From Prolixibacteraceae bacterium (GTDB taxonomy: Bacteria; Bacteroidota; Bacteroidia; Bacteroidales; Prolixibacteraceae): 5,024 nucleotides of DNA. A program made the translations under genes and the position numbers. The stretch is taken from NCBI GenBank assembly GCA_007116765.1, contig SKHV01000430.1, positions 1 to 5,024 on the forward strand. The letters are read 5' to 3'. The notes under the pieces are model-generated. The model worked only from the letters and a program-made list of their open reading frames with translations. It was not told the DNA's origin and did not search any database. Shown here piece after piece: positions 1-5,024 of the stretch. Position 1 is the stretch's first letter. Each line of letters opens with the position of its first letter.

Positions 1-715
1 TAAACCATCGTGTTTCTTCGTAATAAGCAAAATCGTTATCGAGTTGGTATAATGCTGAAAAGGTATTGATTGTTTCTTTTATTTTGTTGTTGTGCAGCTG
101 TGTTATTGCCAGGTAAAATTTGTAATCGTTATTGTCGGGGTGTTTTTGAGTCAATTGAATAATGATTTCTTCTGCCTCAGTATAGTTTTCATTTTCGTAA
201 GCAGTTGTTGCTTTGTTTAAAAGCGGGTTAAGATTTTCTTCTTCATTGGCTCCCCGGTATGCTCCATTTTCAAATAATTGAATGCTTTCTGTATCGAAGT
301 TTTCGGCAAATAAATTTTCCATTTGCCGGTTTTGTGCAAAATTATGAATAAAAACAAGCCCAATAAAAACTGCGGCAATAGCCATTGCTGTCCGCACTAT
401 CTTTACGATTTTGTTTTTCGTGCTTGCAGCTTTAGCGCTTTCTATTTGCTTATCAACAAAGGCACGACTCCTGATTTGATGGATTGCAGCATCATCTAAT
501 TCCGACTTTGGTTCTTCGGTTTCGCCCCGGGCATTTTGTATCTGAGCATTTACAAAAGCTCGGCTGCTAATCTGATTTTGAATTTCACGATGAATATTCA
601 GTTGTTCTTTTAATAAATCATCGGCAGCAATTTGCTTTTCAAATTCAGCTTTTTCGGTTTCATCCAACTTGCCGAGCAGGTATTTTACTATTCTGTCGTG
701 ATAATTTGTATCCAT
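1..715 (-). CDS. Membrane anti-sigma-like protein with TPR-like C-terminus (partial, 3' end outside window)
   Basis: The reading frame is open from ATG at 715 to the left edge: 238 codons with no stop, so the C-terminus is missing. Residues 1-48 (MDTNYHDRIVKYLLGKLDET and following) resemble the N-terminal helical segment of Bacteroidota anti-sigma-like proteins encoded next to ECF sigma genes (recognised by pattern, not by search). Residues about 104-124 form one hydrophobic membrane segment (AMAIAAVFIGLVFI) preceded by lysines and an arginine, which predicts N-terminus in the cytoplasm and C-terminus in the periplasm. Residues about 165-232 look like one to two TPR-type helical hairpins (AYENENYTEAEEII, then HPDNNDYKFYLAITQL). 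Residues 48-63 and 80-95 are an internal duplication. The start is fixed by TGATG overlap with the sigma-factor stop, implying translational coupling. Inferred role: inner-membrane regulator holding the neighbouring sigma factor, with the TPR part as a periplasmic sensing or docking domain. No zinc-binding HxxxCxxC anti-sigma motif is present in the visible part. It could also be a plain TPR membrane protein. Confidence 0.8.
   Translation of the reverse strand, partial: MDTNYHDRIVKYLLGKLDETEKAEFEKQIAADDLLKEQLNIHREIQNQISSRAFVNAQIQNARGETEEPKSELDDAAIHQIRSRAFVDKQIESAKAASTKNKIVKIVRTAMAIAAVFIGLVFIHNFAQNRQMENLFAENFDTESIQLFENGAYRGANEEENLNPLLNKATTAYENENYTEAEEIIIQLTQKHPDNNDYKFYLAITQLHNNKIKETINTFSALYQLDNDFAYYEETRWF
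431..574 (-). repeat. Internal duplication in the anti-sigma-like gene (two ~16-codon units, 32-codon period)
   Basis: Two segments of the minus-strand protein align without gaps: residues 48-63 (bases 527-574) and 80-95 (bases 431-478). Identical positions include Q48/Q80, I49/I81, the block SRAFV (51-55 / 83-87), Q58/Q90, I59/I91 and A62/A94. The DNA is diverged at third codon positions, so this is an old duplication kept at the protein level and not a recent slippage event. Both units lie between the anti-sigma-like N-terminus and the membrane segment, on the predicted cytoplasmic side. Confidence 0.7.
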
Positions 716-1323
716 CAGGCTAATAGTTGAAGTTGTTTTTCTTCTGAAATGATTTTTAAACGAACCAGTTTTTGCAAATAGTCTTCTTTTAGTTTTTTCA
801 TGCAACGCGAACGCTTCACTTTTACTACATCGACCGAAGCGAAAGAAGTTAAAGGTAATATTTCGGAATCTCGTTTGCGCTCAAACCAAAACAAGCGTAG
901 TAAGGTTGAACAAGGTTCTTTCATTTGACCTACTGTTTCGTTCAGTTCTCGTATTTTAATAACTTCCTCGTCGTCTTCCTCAAAATAATCAAGCTGAAGC
1001 ATCTCTTCTGTGGGTTTATAATCAAGCAGCTCTTCGCCCAAAAGTTTTTTCTTACGGTTTATTTCATCAATTGCTTTAAATAAGCCAATTTGAAAAAGAT
1101 AGGTCTTTAAGGTTCCGGTTAATTTTACCAGCTTGCCATTTTGCACATTACGGTACAAAGCATGAAAGGCTTCGGAGTAGGCATCTTCAATTCGTTCGGA
1201 ATCTAGCGAAAAGAAACGCGATTTGATGAACCGGATAAAATCATCACGGTAAAGCTTGTAAAGCTCTCCAATAACTTTTGTATCGTTATTTTTTATTCGT
1301 GGCAGATAGTCATTGTCGTTCAT
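715..1323 (-). CDS. ECF-type sigma-70 family RNA polymerase sigma factor
   Basis: The 202-residue length fits the ECF group, which has only regions 2 and 4. Region 2 spans about residues 19-92: ELYKLYRDDFIRFIKSRF (2.1), then EDAYSEAFHALYRNV (2.2), then LKTYLFQIGLFKAIDEINRKKK (2.3/2.4, core and -10 contacts). An acidic linker follows (about 106-121, including EEDDEE). Region 4 spans about 125-180: CSTLLRLFWFERKRDSEI, then a helix-turn-helix ending VKVKRSRCMKKLKE; the SRCMKKLKE ending is typical of Bacteroidota sigma-70 relatives. It would direct RNA polymerase to a dedicated promoter set. The start lies five bases after the caspase stop (TAATCGGGATG) and the stop overlaps the start of the anti-sigma-like gene, so the three genes should be transcribed and translated together. 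The direct target promoters are not visible; self-activation from the promoter upstream of the caspase gene would be usual for the group but is inference. Confidence 0.93.
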   Translation of the reverse strand: MNDNDYLPRIKNNDTKVIGELYKLYRDDFIRFIKSRFFSLDSERIEDAYSEAFHALYRNVQNGKLVKLTGTLKTYLFQIGLFKAIDEINRKKKLLGEELLDYKPTEEMLQLDYFEEDDEEVIKIRELNETVGQMKEPCSTLLRLFWFERKRDSEILPLTSFASVDVVKVKRSRCMKKLKEDYLQKLVRLKIISEEKQLQLLA

Positions 1324-1328
1324 CCCGA

Positions 1329-3047
1329 TTAATTTTCAAGAACAGTAAAGGTATAATTAAAAATATTAATGTCGTTTTCGAACCGGAATGTTTTGGTGCT
1401 TCGCTCATGTACAAACAAGTTGTTAAGCAAATGTTCAAATTCGGTTAAATTGGCATATCTTTTCTGCGAATTTTGAAATGTTTTAATAGGCGATAAATCG
1501 AGTTGTTCTTTTGAGGCTATTACTTTATACATTTCTAAACCAATGGGGGCGCAAATCGTTAAAGTAATTGCATCAATAATTTTTGATTCGCCGGCTTCAA
1601 TTAGAAAGTCATTTGCCGTCAGAACACTTAAATCTGTAATCAAAAGGACTTCATTGTCGGGTTGAATCCCAATGATTTGAAAAAAGGCTCTTTGAGTACC
1701 TTTGTTCATCACCTGTATTTGAAATTGTTCGCCTATTTTGAATGTTCTCGAAGTTCTTTTTTCTTTTGATATTAATGGGATTAATTCAATTTCAACTTGA
1801 ATATCAGGCACATTTGATTTTGTTTTTCGCAAAATGTCAGCTCGCATTTCGGAAATAGATTCATAATTGTTCAGGTTGTTATATTTGCTTACAAATCCCC
1901 ATGCCCCAATAATATTAGTATTTATGCCTTGTGTTTCAATAGCAACTTCACTTTTCGACAAGCCAACCCTTGAAATGTTTCCTTTCGCCAAGGGAGTAGA
2001 AGTGCTTGATTGGTGGGTGTCAGCCGGATGAAAATCAATTTGAGTTCCTTCTGATAAACCACTTAATGCACCACCATTGATTATTATTTTCTTTGAATTC
2101 ACTTGCTCTAAAACCCTGAAATAGTGCGGAATGATTACTTGTTGACCCGCAAAAAGCAAACGGTCGGTATTCCCTTCGATTTGTGGAGTTTGAAAATGTT
2201 TACCCCGAAACGCAATGCACATCTCACTTCGAATATTGTCGAAAAGTGCCTGGTAGCTAATTTTTTGGTTTGAAGTTGACAGGGTTCTTGACAACGCAAA
2301 AGATAAAGAGCCATATTCATTGCCTTGTTCGTCAACGATTTCTTTGTTCAGTTCGCGTTGACCAGATGCACTTAAAACAACATAGGGCGAAAGCTTACTG
2401 TTATTGCTTGTTTGTTCGTCGTATCCGTGTGTTTGATATTCATTGGTTCTAAAGCCATTATTTTCTATTTCAAACCTTAAAGGAGTTCCTCTGTATGTTG
2501 ATGTAGTGTTTACGTTTCGGGTTGCCGTTCCGCTATGACATGCATCTAAAATAAAAATTACATCACCAGTTGGTCCTGTTTTTTCTCTCAGTCTATGGAG
2601 ATATATGTTTAATTCATCATCTATAATATGATTTTCTCCCTGGTAATTTAAATCAGGTTTCATATAAGCATCATAAGGAATGATCGCCTCGTCGTAACCA
2701 TCCAGTTCATCGCCATTTAAATCGGTTATTTGTTGTCCGTGCCCTGAAAAATGGAACAATACCACATCTCCAGTTTTTGTTTGCAGAATCAGATTTTCCA
2801 AGGCTTTAAGAATGCCTTTTTTTGTAGCTTTTTCATCTTTTAGAATAGTTATACTATTCGAGGAAAAGCCCTGAACTACCAATAATGCGCTCAACAGATT
2901 TACATCGTTTAATGAACTAAGGTTATGCCAACCACTATTCTCGGGATAATTGCCAACGGCAATAATCAGTGCTCTTTTTTCTGAAGCATACGAAAAATGC
3001 TTAAAGAGAAAAAGACTTATGACTATTAGAATGATGTGTTTATACAT
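1329..3047 (-). CDS. Exported caspase-family protease (peptidase C14, metacaspase/orthocaspase-like) with probable DUF4384-like C-terminus
   Basis: The 572-residue product begins with a signal peptide (hydrophobic IILIVISLFLF, then SYA with likely cleavage before S22), so it should act in the periplasm or outside the cell. The peptidase p20-like domain covers about residues 23-300: ALIIAVGNYP near the start, LNDVNLLSALL, then VVLFHFSGHG with catalytic His103, the metacaspase signature NGDELDGYDEAIIPYD (111-126), and VIFILDACHSG with catalytic Cys170. YVVLSASGQRE (222-232) and YGSLSFAL follow as in the family, and the domain closes with TPQIEGNTDRLLF. Residues about 305-385 look like a beta-rich segment (GGALSGLSEGTQIDF). 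Residues about 415-522 match the DUF4384 pattern by eye: FKIGEQFQIQVMNKG, IQPDNEVLLITDL, then IGLEMYKVIASKEQLDL. Both catalytic residues are present, so it is probably active; bacterial orthocaspases usually cleave after Arg or Lys. It is first in the operon with the sigma and anti-sigma-like genes, which suggests a link to envelope signalling. The substrate is unknown. Confidence 0.93.
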   Translation of the reverse strand: MYKHIILIVISLFLFKHFSYASEKRALIIAVGNYPENSGWHNLSSLNDVNLLSALLVVQGFSSNSITILKDEKATKKGILKALENLILQTKTGDVVLFHFSGHGQQITDLNGDELDGYDEAIIPYDAYMKPDLNYQGENHIIDDELNIYLHRLREKTGPTGDVIFILDACHSGTATRNVNTTSTYRGTPLRFEIENNGFRTNEYQTHGYDEQTSNNSKLSPYVVLSASGQRELNKEIVDEQGNEYGSLSFALSRTLSTSNQKISYQALFDNIRSEMCIAFRGKHFQTPQIEGNTDRLLFAGQQVIIPHYFRVLEQVNSKKIIINGGALSGLSEGTQIDFHPADTHQSSTSTPLAKGNISRVGLSKSEVAIETQGINTNIIGAWGFVSKYNNLNNYESISEMRADILRKTKSNVPDIQVEIELIPLISKEKRTSRTFKIGEQFQIQVMNKGTQRAFFQIIGIQPDNEVLLITDLSVLTANDFLIEAGESKIIDAITLTICAPIGLEMYKVIASKEQLDLSPIKTFQNSQKRYANLTEFEHLLNNLFVHERSTKTFRFENDINIFNYTFTVLEN

Positions 3048-3094
3048 AAAAATTTATCAATATCCATATTTTATATTTGTCATATATTCAGTGA

Positions 3095-3119
3095 TTTACA
3101 AGTTTGTTCTAATTGTAAA
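3095..3119. repeat. Inverted repeat in the divergent intergenic region
   Basis: TTTACAA (3095-3101) is mirrored by TTGTAAA (3113-3119) across an 11-base spacer: perfect 7-bp arms, 18-bp centre-to-centre spacing. It lies 48-72 bases upstream of the caspase start. It is AT-rich and so could occur by chance, but its position would suit a dimeric regulator of the caspase operon. No poly-T tract follows, so it is not a terminator. Confidence 0.35.
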
Positions 3120-3131
3120 AGTAACCATTTC

Positions 3132-3168
3132 CAAAAATAAATACTAAAACATGTTTACGTTTCTCAAA
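3132..3168 (-). promoter_or_regulatory. Candidate Bacteroidota-type promoter for the caspase-sigma-anti-sigma operon
   Basis: Read on the minus strand, TATTTTTG at 3139-3132 matches the Bacteroidota -7 consensus TAnnTTTG exactly, and TTTG at 3168-3165 matches the -33 element. The gap between them is 25 bases, longer than the usual spacing of about 19, which weakens the call. Transcription would start near 3125 and give a leader of roughly 80 bases before the caspase ATG. The chance of such matches in AT-rich DNA is considerable. Confidence 0.3.
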
Positions 3169-3188
3169 TCAAACAGATAAATACTAAA
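3137..3188 (+). repeat. 12-bp direct repeat ATAAATACTAAA, 40-bp period
   Basis: ATAAATACTAAA occurs exactly at 3137-3148 and again at 3177-3188. The 40-base period is close to four helical turns, so both copies face the same side of the DNA. A shorter related string, ACTAAAA, appears a third time at 3200-3206. The copies flank the TGTTTAC element, and the first overlaps the candidate -7 box of the caspase promoter. A pair of binding sites controlling the divergent genes is a reasonable inference; no regulator is identified. Confidence 0.45.
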
Positions 3189-3192
3189 CAAT
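3152..3192 (+). promoter_or_regulatory. Shared leader/promoter element, copy 1, upstream of the 302-residue protein gene
   Basis: TGTTTACGTTT (3152-3162), 12 bases, AGATAAATA (3175-3183), then AAACAAT (3186-3192). The same order and spacing recur upstream of the next gene (4144-4185). Within the first block TACGTTTC (3156-3163) is one base off the Bacteroidota -7 consensus TAnnTTTG, so it may be the promoter core, giving a start near 3170 and a leader of about 47 bases. The AGATAnATA block would then lie in the early leader or act as an operator. No clear -33 TTTG is seen at the ideal distance. Confidence 0.4.
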
Positions 3193-3199
3193 TTGTAAC

Positions 3200-3213
3200 A
3201 CTAAAAAATTAGT
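3200..3213 (+). repeat. Short inverted repeat directly before the start codon of the 302-residue gene
   Basis: ACTAA (3200-3204) pairs with TTAGT (3209-3213) around AAAA, three bases before ATG at 3217. The stem is weak (five pairs, one G-C type per arm), so any effect on translation initiation would be mild. The A-rich stretch also serves as the usual Bacteroidota ribosome-loading region, as no Shine-Dalgarno sequence is present. Confidence 0.3.
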
Positions 3214-3216
3214 ATT

Positions 3217-4125
3217 ATGGAACACATTACAAGAGCAAACTCAAGAAAGATACTCAAAAAAATAGATTACAGGAATACCGATTATCAAGGTGATGTTTAT
3301 AAAAAGCCCATCTATTTTTTTAACCATTATGAGGAGCAAAGCCTTTTAGCCTTAAAAGAATTACTGGAAAATCCAGAATCGTTTGTTGATGAGCACTATA
3401 ATCAACTAACCCTAGATAATACAAATGTATTTGTTTTTGAAAATGCAAATCCTGCTTATCATAGCGATTACAACTGCCCAAGAATTAGGGCTGATTTTAA
3501 AAATTATCTGGTTCCAAGGGAAATAATTGAAAGAGGTGCAACAGAAATAGAGAAGTATCGCGCATGGTTCAAGGAGGTAGCCTATCTGCTGGAAGAAGAT
3601 GATGAAATTAAAAAAGAAATTTTCTTGGAAAGATGCAGATTAAGATTCCATTTGTCAGTTAAGCCCGAAATTTACAGTAAAAATAATTCTGGGATATACG
3701 ACATAGAAAATCTGAACTTAGAAGAACTGGAAGAGCGAATTGATGAATTATTAAGAAAATCTGCTCGTTATTACTACAAATCGCCAAAGCATACTGACAT
3801 TATAAAACAACTATCTAAATATGCCTATTTGGGATCAAAACCAAATGCTGTCATAAAAAAAGATGTAGGGTATCCTTCATTTGAAGTTAAAGAGATACTA
3901 AAAGAATATGACAATGAAATTAAAACACCTATTGAAACGCTTTTGCGAGAATGGTATAGAGTTAAATTCAATCCGGAACTGTCTTTTGAGGGGCATTTAC
4001 TGAATCGTTTGGGTTTTAAACCATGTGGATGTTGCCATGACCCAAATTATTCTCCTATGCAGGAAGCAGTAGTTGTATCAAATGATATATCAACAATAAC
4101 TGACAATGATGACCTCCCCTTCTGA
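3217..4125 (+). CDS. Unrecognised 302-residue protein with CGCCH segment and SSB-like acidic C-terminal tip
   Basis: I do not recognise a named family. The product is soluble (no signal peptide or membrane segment), charged and mostly helical. Around residues 71-121 it reads VFVFENANPAYH, then CPRIRADF, then REIIERGATEIEKYRAWF, a pattern I associate loosely with uncharacterised Bacteroidota proteins. Acidic helices occupy about 122-139 and 166-181. Cysteines and histidines cluster in two places: H82/C87 and C270, C272, C273, H274 (PCGCCHDP), a possible metal site. The last residues, TDNDDLPF, match the acidic, proline-phenylalanine tip by which single-stranded DNA-binding protein recruits repair and replication proteins. 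Codons are AT-rich (17 G+C in the 60 bases from 3241), lower than in the flanking operon. The start follows an A-rich leader, with a related leader repeated before the next gene. A DNA-metabolism or accessory role is possible but unproven. Confidence 0.8.
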   Translation: MEHITRANSRKILKKIDYRNTDYQGDVYKKPIYFFNHYEEQSLLALKELLENPESFVDEHYNQLTLDNTNVFVFENANPAYHSDYNCPRIRADFKNYLVPREIIERGATEIEKYRAWFKEVAYLLEEDDEIKKEIFLERCRLRFHLSVKPEIYSKNNSGIYDIENLNLEELEERIDELLRKSARYYYKSPKHTDIIKQLSKYAYLGSKPNAVIKKDVGYPSFEVKEILKEYDNEIKTPIETLLREWYRVKFNPELSFEGHLLNRLGFKPCGCCHDPNYSPMQEAVVVSNDISTITDNDDLPF

Positions 4126-4143
4126 AATAAAAAAACGTGCACT

Positions 4144-4185
4144 TGTTTACATTTTCACCATTTCTAAGATAGATATACAAACAAT
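4144..4185 (+). promoter_or_regulatory. Shared leader/promoter element, copy 2, upstream of the 150-residue protein gene
   Basis: TGTTTACATTT (4144-4154), 12 bases, AGATAGATA (4167-4175), then AAACAAT (4179-4185). It mirrors the element before the preceding gene with identical spacing between the first two blocks. TACATTTT (4148-4155) is one base off the Bacteroidota -7 box, and TCTG at 4121-4124 could be a poor -33 box. This suggests that the 150-residue gene has its own start site, controlled like its neighbour, although the 71-base gap would also permit read-through. Confidence 0.4.
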
Positions 4186-4196
4186 AAAAAAAAATC

Positions 4197-4649
4197 ATGG
4201 GCGCTTTAAATTTATACAAACATATTATTTCTCATCCTCACTATTACTATTGTGAAAAAACAAATTCGTTTAATAGCAAAAGCTATAAATCAAAACAGGG
4301 TAATGGATATCACATTGAACTAAGAATTGTAAAAGGAATCATTGTAAAAGCAGAAATTGGATTAGGCTATAAATATAGGTTTATCAATCAGTTGCAATTT
4401 TTTCAGATTCAAACAAAAAAATTACTCAAGTCAATTGAATTTCATAACCAAAAATACAATATCGATTTTATTATTGATCAATCAGTTATGATCTTATCAA
4501 AGGCTTTATTGTCAGATATTGACTTTGGTGTAAGTCCATTTGTATCAAAAGAAGCAATACCTCAGGTTTTCCAAATTGTCAATTCTTCTTTCAATACCGA
4601 TCAAAAGAGTATTGCTGCAAATATAAATATTGGTCAATTGGTGGCTTAA
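4197..4649 (+). CDS. Unrecognised 150-residue protein
   Basis: No family is recognised. The protein is small, lysine-, isoleucine- and asparagine-rich, and predicted soluble: no signal peptide or membrane segment. The N-terminal part is tyrosine-rich (HPHYYYCE, residues 13-20) and likely forms beta strands (YHIELRIVKGIIVKAEIGLGYKYRF, about 38-62), followed by helices (about 64-83 and 93-107) and a C-terminal helix (119-131). ATG at 4197 is preceded by a run of A's typical of Bacteroidota starts; no earlier in-frame start is supported. It is strongly AT-rich (18 G+C in the 60 bases from 4261), like the gene before it and unlike the one after it. It shares a leader motif with the upstream gene, suggesting paired regulation. 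The ATG of the lipoprotein gene follows ten bases after its stop, so the two may be co-transcribed. Confidence 0.7.
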   Translation: MGALNLYKHIISHPHYYYCEKTNSFNSKSYKSKQGNGYHIELRIVKGIIVKAEIGLGYKYRFINQLQFFQIQTKKLLKSIEFHNQKYNIDFIIDQSVMILSKALLSDIDFGVSPFVSKEAIPQVFQIVNSSFNTDQKSIAANINIGQLVA

Positions 4650-4659
4650 AACAAACGCT

Positions 4660-5024
4660 ATGAAAACATCTCTTGTGAAACATTCATTTTCCCGCTTTGG
4701 GCTTTGGACAATACTGTCACTGCTTGCATTTTCATCGTGTGCGCCAAAAAACCACAAAGCTCTTTTTTATGATTACCGTCTGGTTAGTTTGTACAAAATA
4801 CGTATTGGCGATAAGTATTACGAGCCACGGATAACTTACGACGAGATTCAAAACCTGCCCGAACCGGTTAAAAAATATGCCATTGTAAGCGGCTTGCTTA
4901 ATAAAGAACGTGTTACCGAACTCTTTTTCGATTACAAAGTAAGGGTAAGCACATCGGCATACCGTGTTCCTATGAATAAAAAAATAAGCATAAACGATCA
5001 CGTTTCGGCTGTTGAACCCATGTA
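4660..5024 (+). CDS. Lipoprotein of unknown function (partial, 3' end outside window)
   Basis: The frame is open from ATG at 4660 to the right edge (121 codons). The N-terminus carries a lipoprotein signal: basic residues (MKTSLVKHSFSR), a hydrophobic stretch (FGLWTILSLLAF) and SSC, with Cys27 as the lipidated residue, so the mature protein should be anchored in the inner or outer membrane. The mature part begins APKNHKALFYDY, is rich in Tyr and Lys, and contains RVTELFFDYKVRVSTSAYRVP, probably beta strands; no domain is recognised. Base use is less AT-rich (23 G+C in the 60 bases from 4861) than in the two preceding genes and resembles the caspase operon, so it may belong to the host background. 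The spacing of ten bases from the previous stop permits co-transcription. No ribosome-binding site is evident beyond the A-rich AAAACAAACG. Confidence 0.82.
   Translation, partial: MKTSLVKHSFSRFGLWTILSLLAFSSCAPKNHKALFYDYRLVSLYKIRIGDKYYEPRITYDEIQNLPEPVKKYAIVSGLLNKERVTELFFDYKVRVSTSAYRVPMNKKISINDHVSAVEPM

Noticed and set aside
2135..2452. Short open frames on both strands within the caspase gene
   Set aside because: They overlap the strongly supported caspase frame, show no family features and have no plausible start regions.
2507..2518. A third exact match to TGTTTACGTTTC inside the caspase gene
   Set aside because: No AGATAnATA block follows at the expected distance and it lies in well-supported coding sequence; probably chance.
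3072..3079. TATATTTG on the plus strand, an exact match to the -7 consensus
   Set aside because: There is no -33 TTTG at the right distance and the leader to the next gene would be about 130 bases; likely chance in AT-rich DNA.
2950..3147. A 65-codon plus-strand open frame across the caspase start and the intergenic region
   Set aside because: It is antisense to the caspase signal peptide region, its hydrophobic part arises from AT-rich DNA, and no supporting start signal is seen.
4133..4148. AAAC/GTTT inverted arms around GTGCACTT just after the 302-residue gene, considered as a terminator
   Set aside because: The arms are only four pairs with no G-C-rich stem and no T tract directly after, so it does not qualify as an intrinsic terminator.
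4545..5001. Two minus-strand open frames opposite the 150-residue and lipoprotein genes
   Set aside because: They are antisense to genes with better starts and, for the lipoprotein, a clear signal sequence; their composition looks like a shadow of the other strand.
1..5024. CRISPR array, tRNA or rRNA genes, insertion sequence ends
   Set aside because: No regularly spaced repeats, tRNA-like folds, transposase frames or terminal inverted repeats with target duplications were seen.

Overview
The window looks like the chromosome of a Bacteroidota species. The signs are an AT-rich genome, A-rich translation starts without clear Shine-Dalgarno sites, a lipoprotein signal ending FSSC, a sigma factor with the Bacteroidota-type region 4 ending KRSRCMKKLKE, and an SSB-type DDLPF protein end. 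The genus cannot be read from the sequence; a Marinilabiliales-like marine or anaerobic relative is only a guess.

Left half (1-3047, all on the minus strand): a compact three-gene operon, read from right to left. It starts with an exported caspase-family (peptidase C14) protein with an intact His/Cys pair and a probable C-terminal DUF4384-like domain. Five bases later comes an ECF-type sigma-70 factor. The sigma stop codon overlaps the start codon of the third gene (TGATG). That gene encodes a single-pass membrane protein with a cytoplasmic anti-sigma-like N-terminus and a probably periplasmic TPR-like C-terminus, and it runs off the left edge of the window. The arrangement suggests a cell-envelope signalling module: a membrane anti-sigma protein holds the sigma factor, and the exported caspase may act as sensor, protease or effector on the outer side of the inner membrane.

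Centre (3048-3216): a 169-base divergent intergenic region, very AT-rich. It carries a 12-bp direct repeat with a 40-bp period, two inverted repeats, and candidate promoters for both directions.

Right half (3217-5024, plus strand): two AT-rich genes of unknown function (302 and 150 residues), then the start of a lipoprotein gene cut by the right edge. The 302-residue protein ends in an SSB-like acidic tip (DNDDLPF) and carries a Cys/His-rich CGCCH segment. The two unknown genes have related leader sequences upstream (TGTTTACnTTT, 12 bases, AGATAnATA, then AAACAAT), which suggests common regulation. No RNA genes, CRISPR arrays, insertion sequences or convincing terminators were seen.
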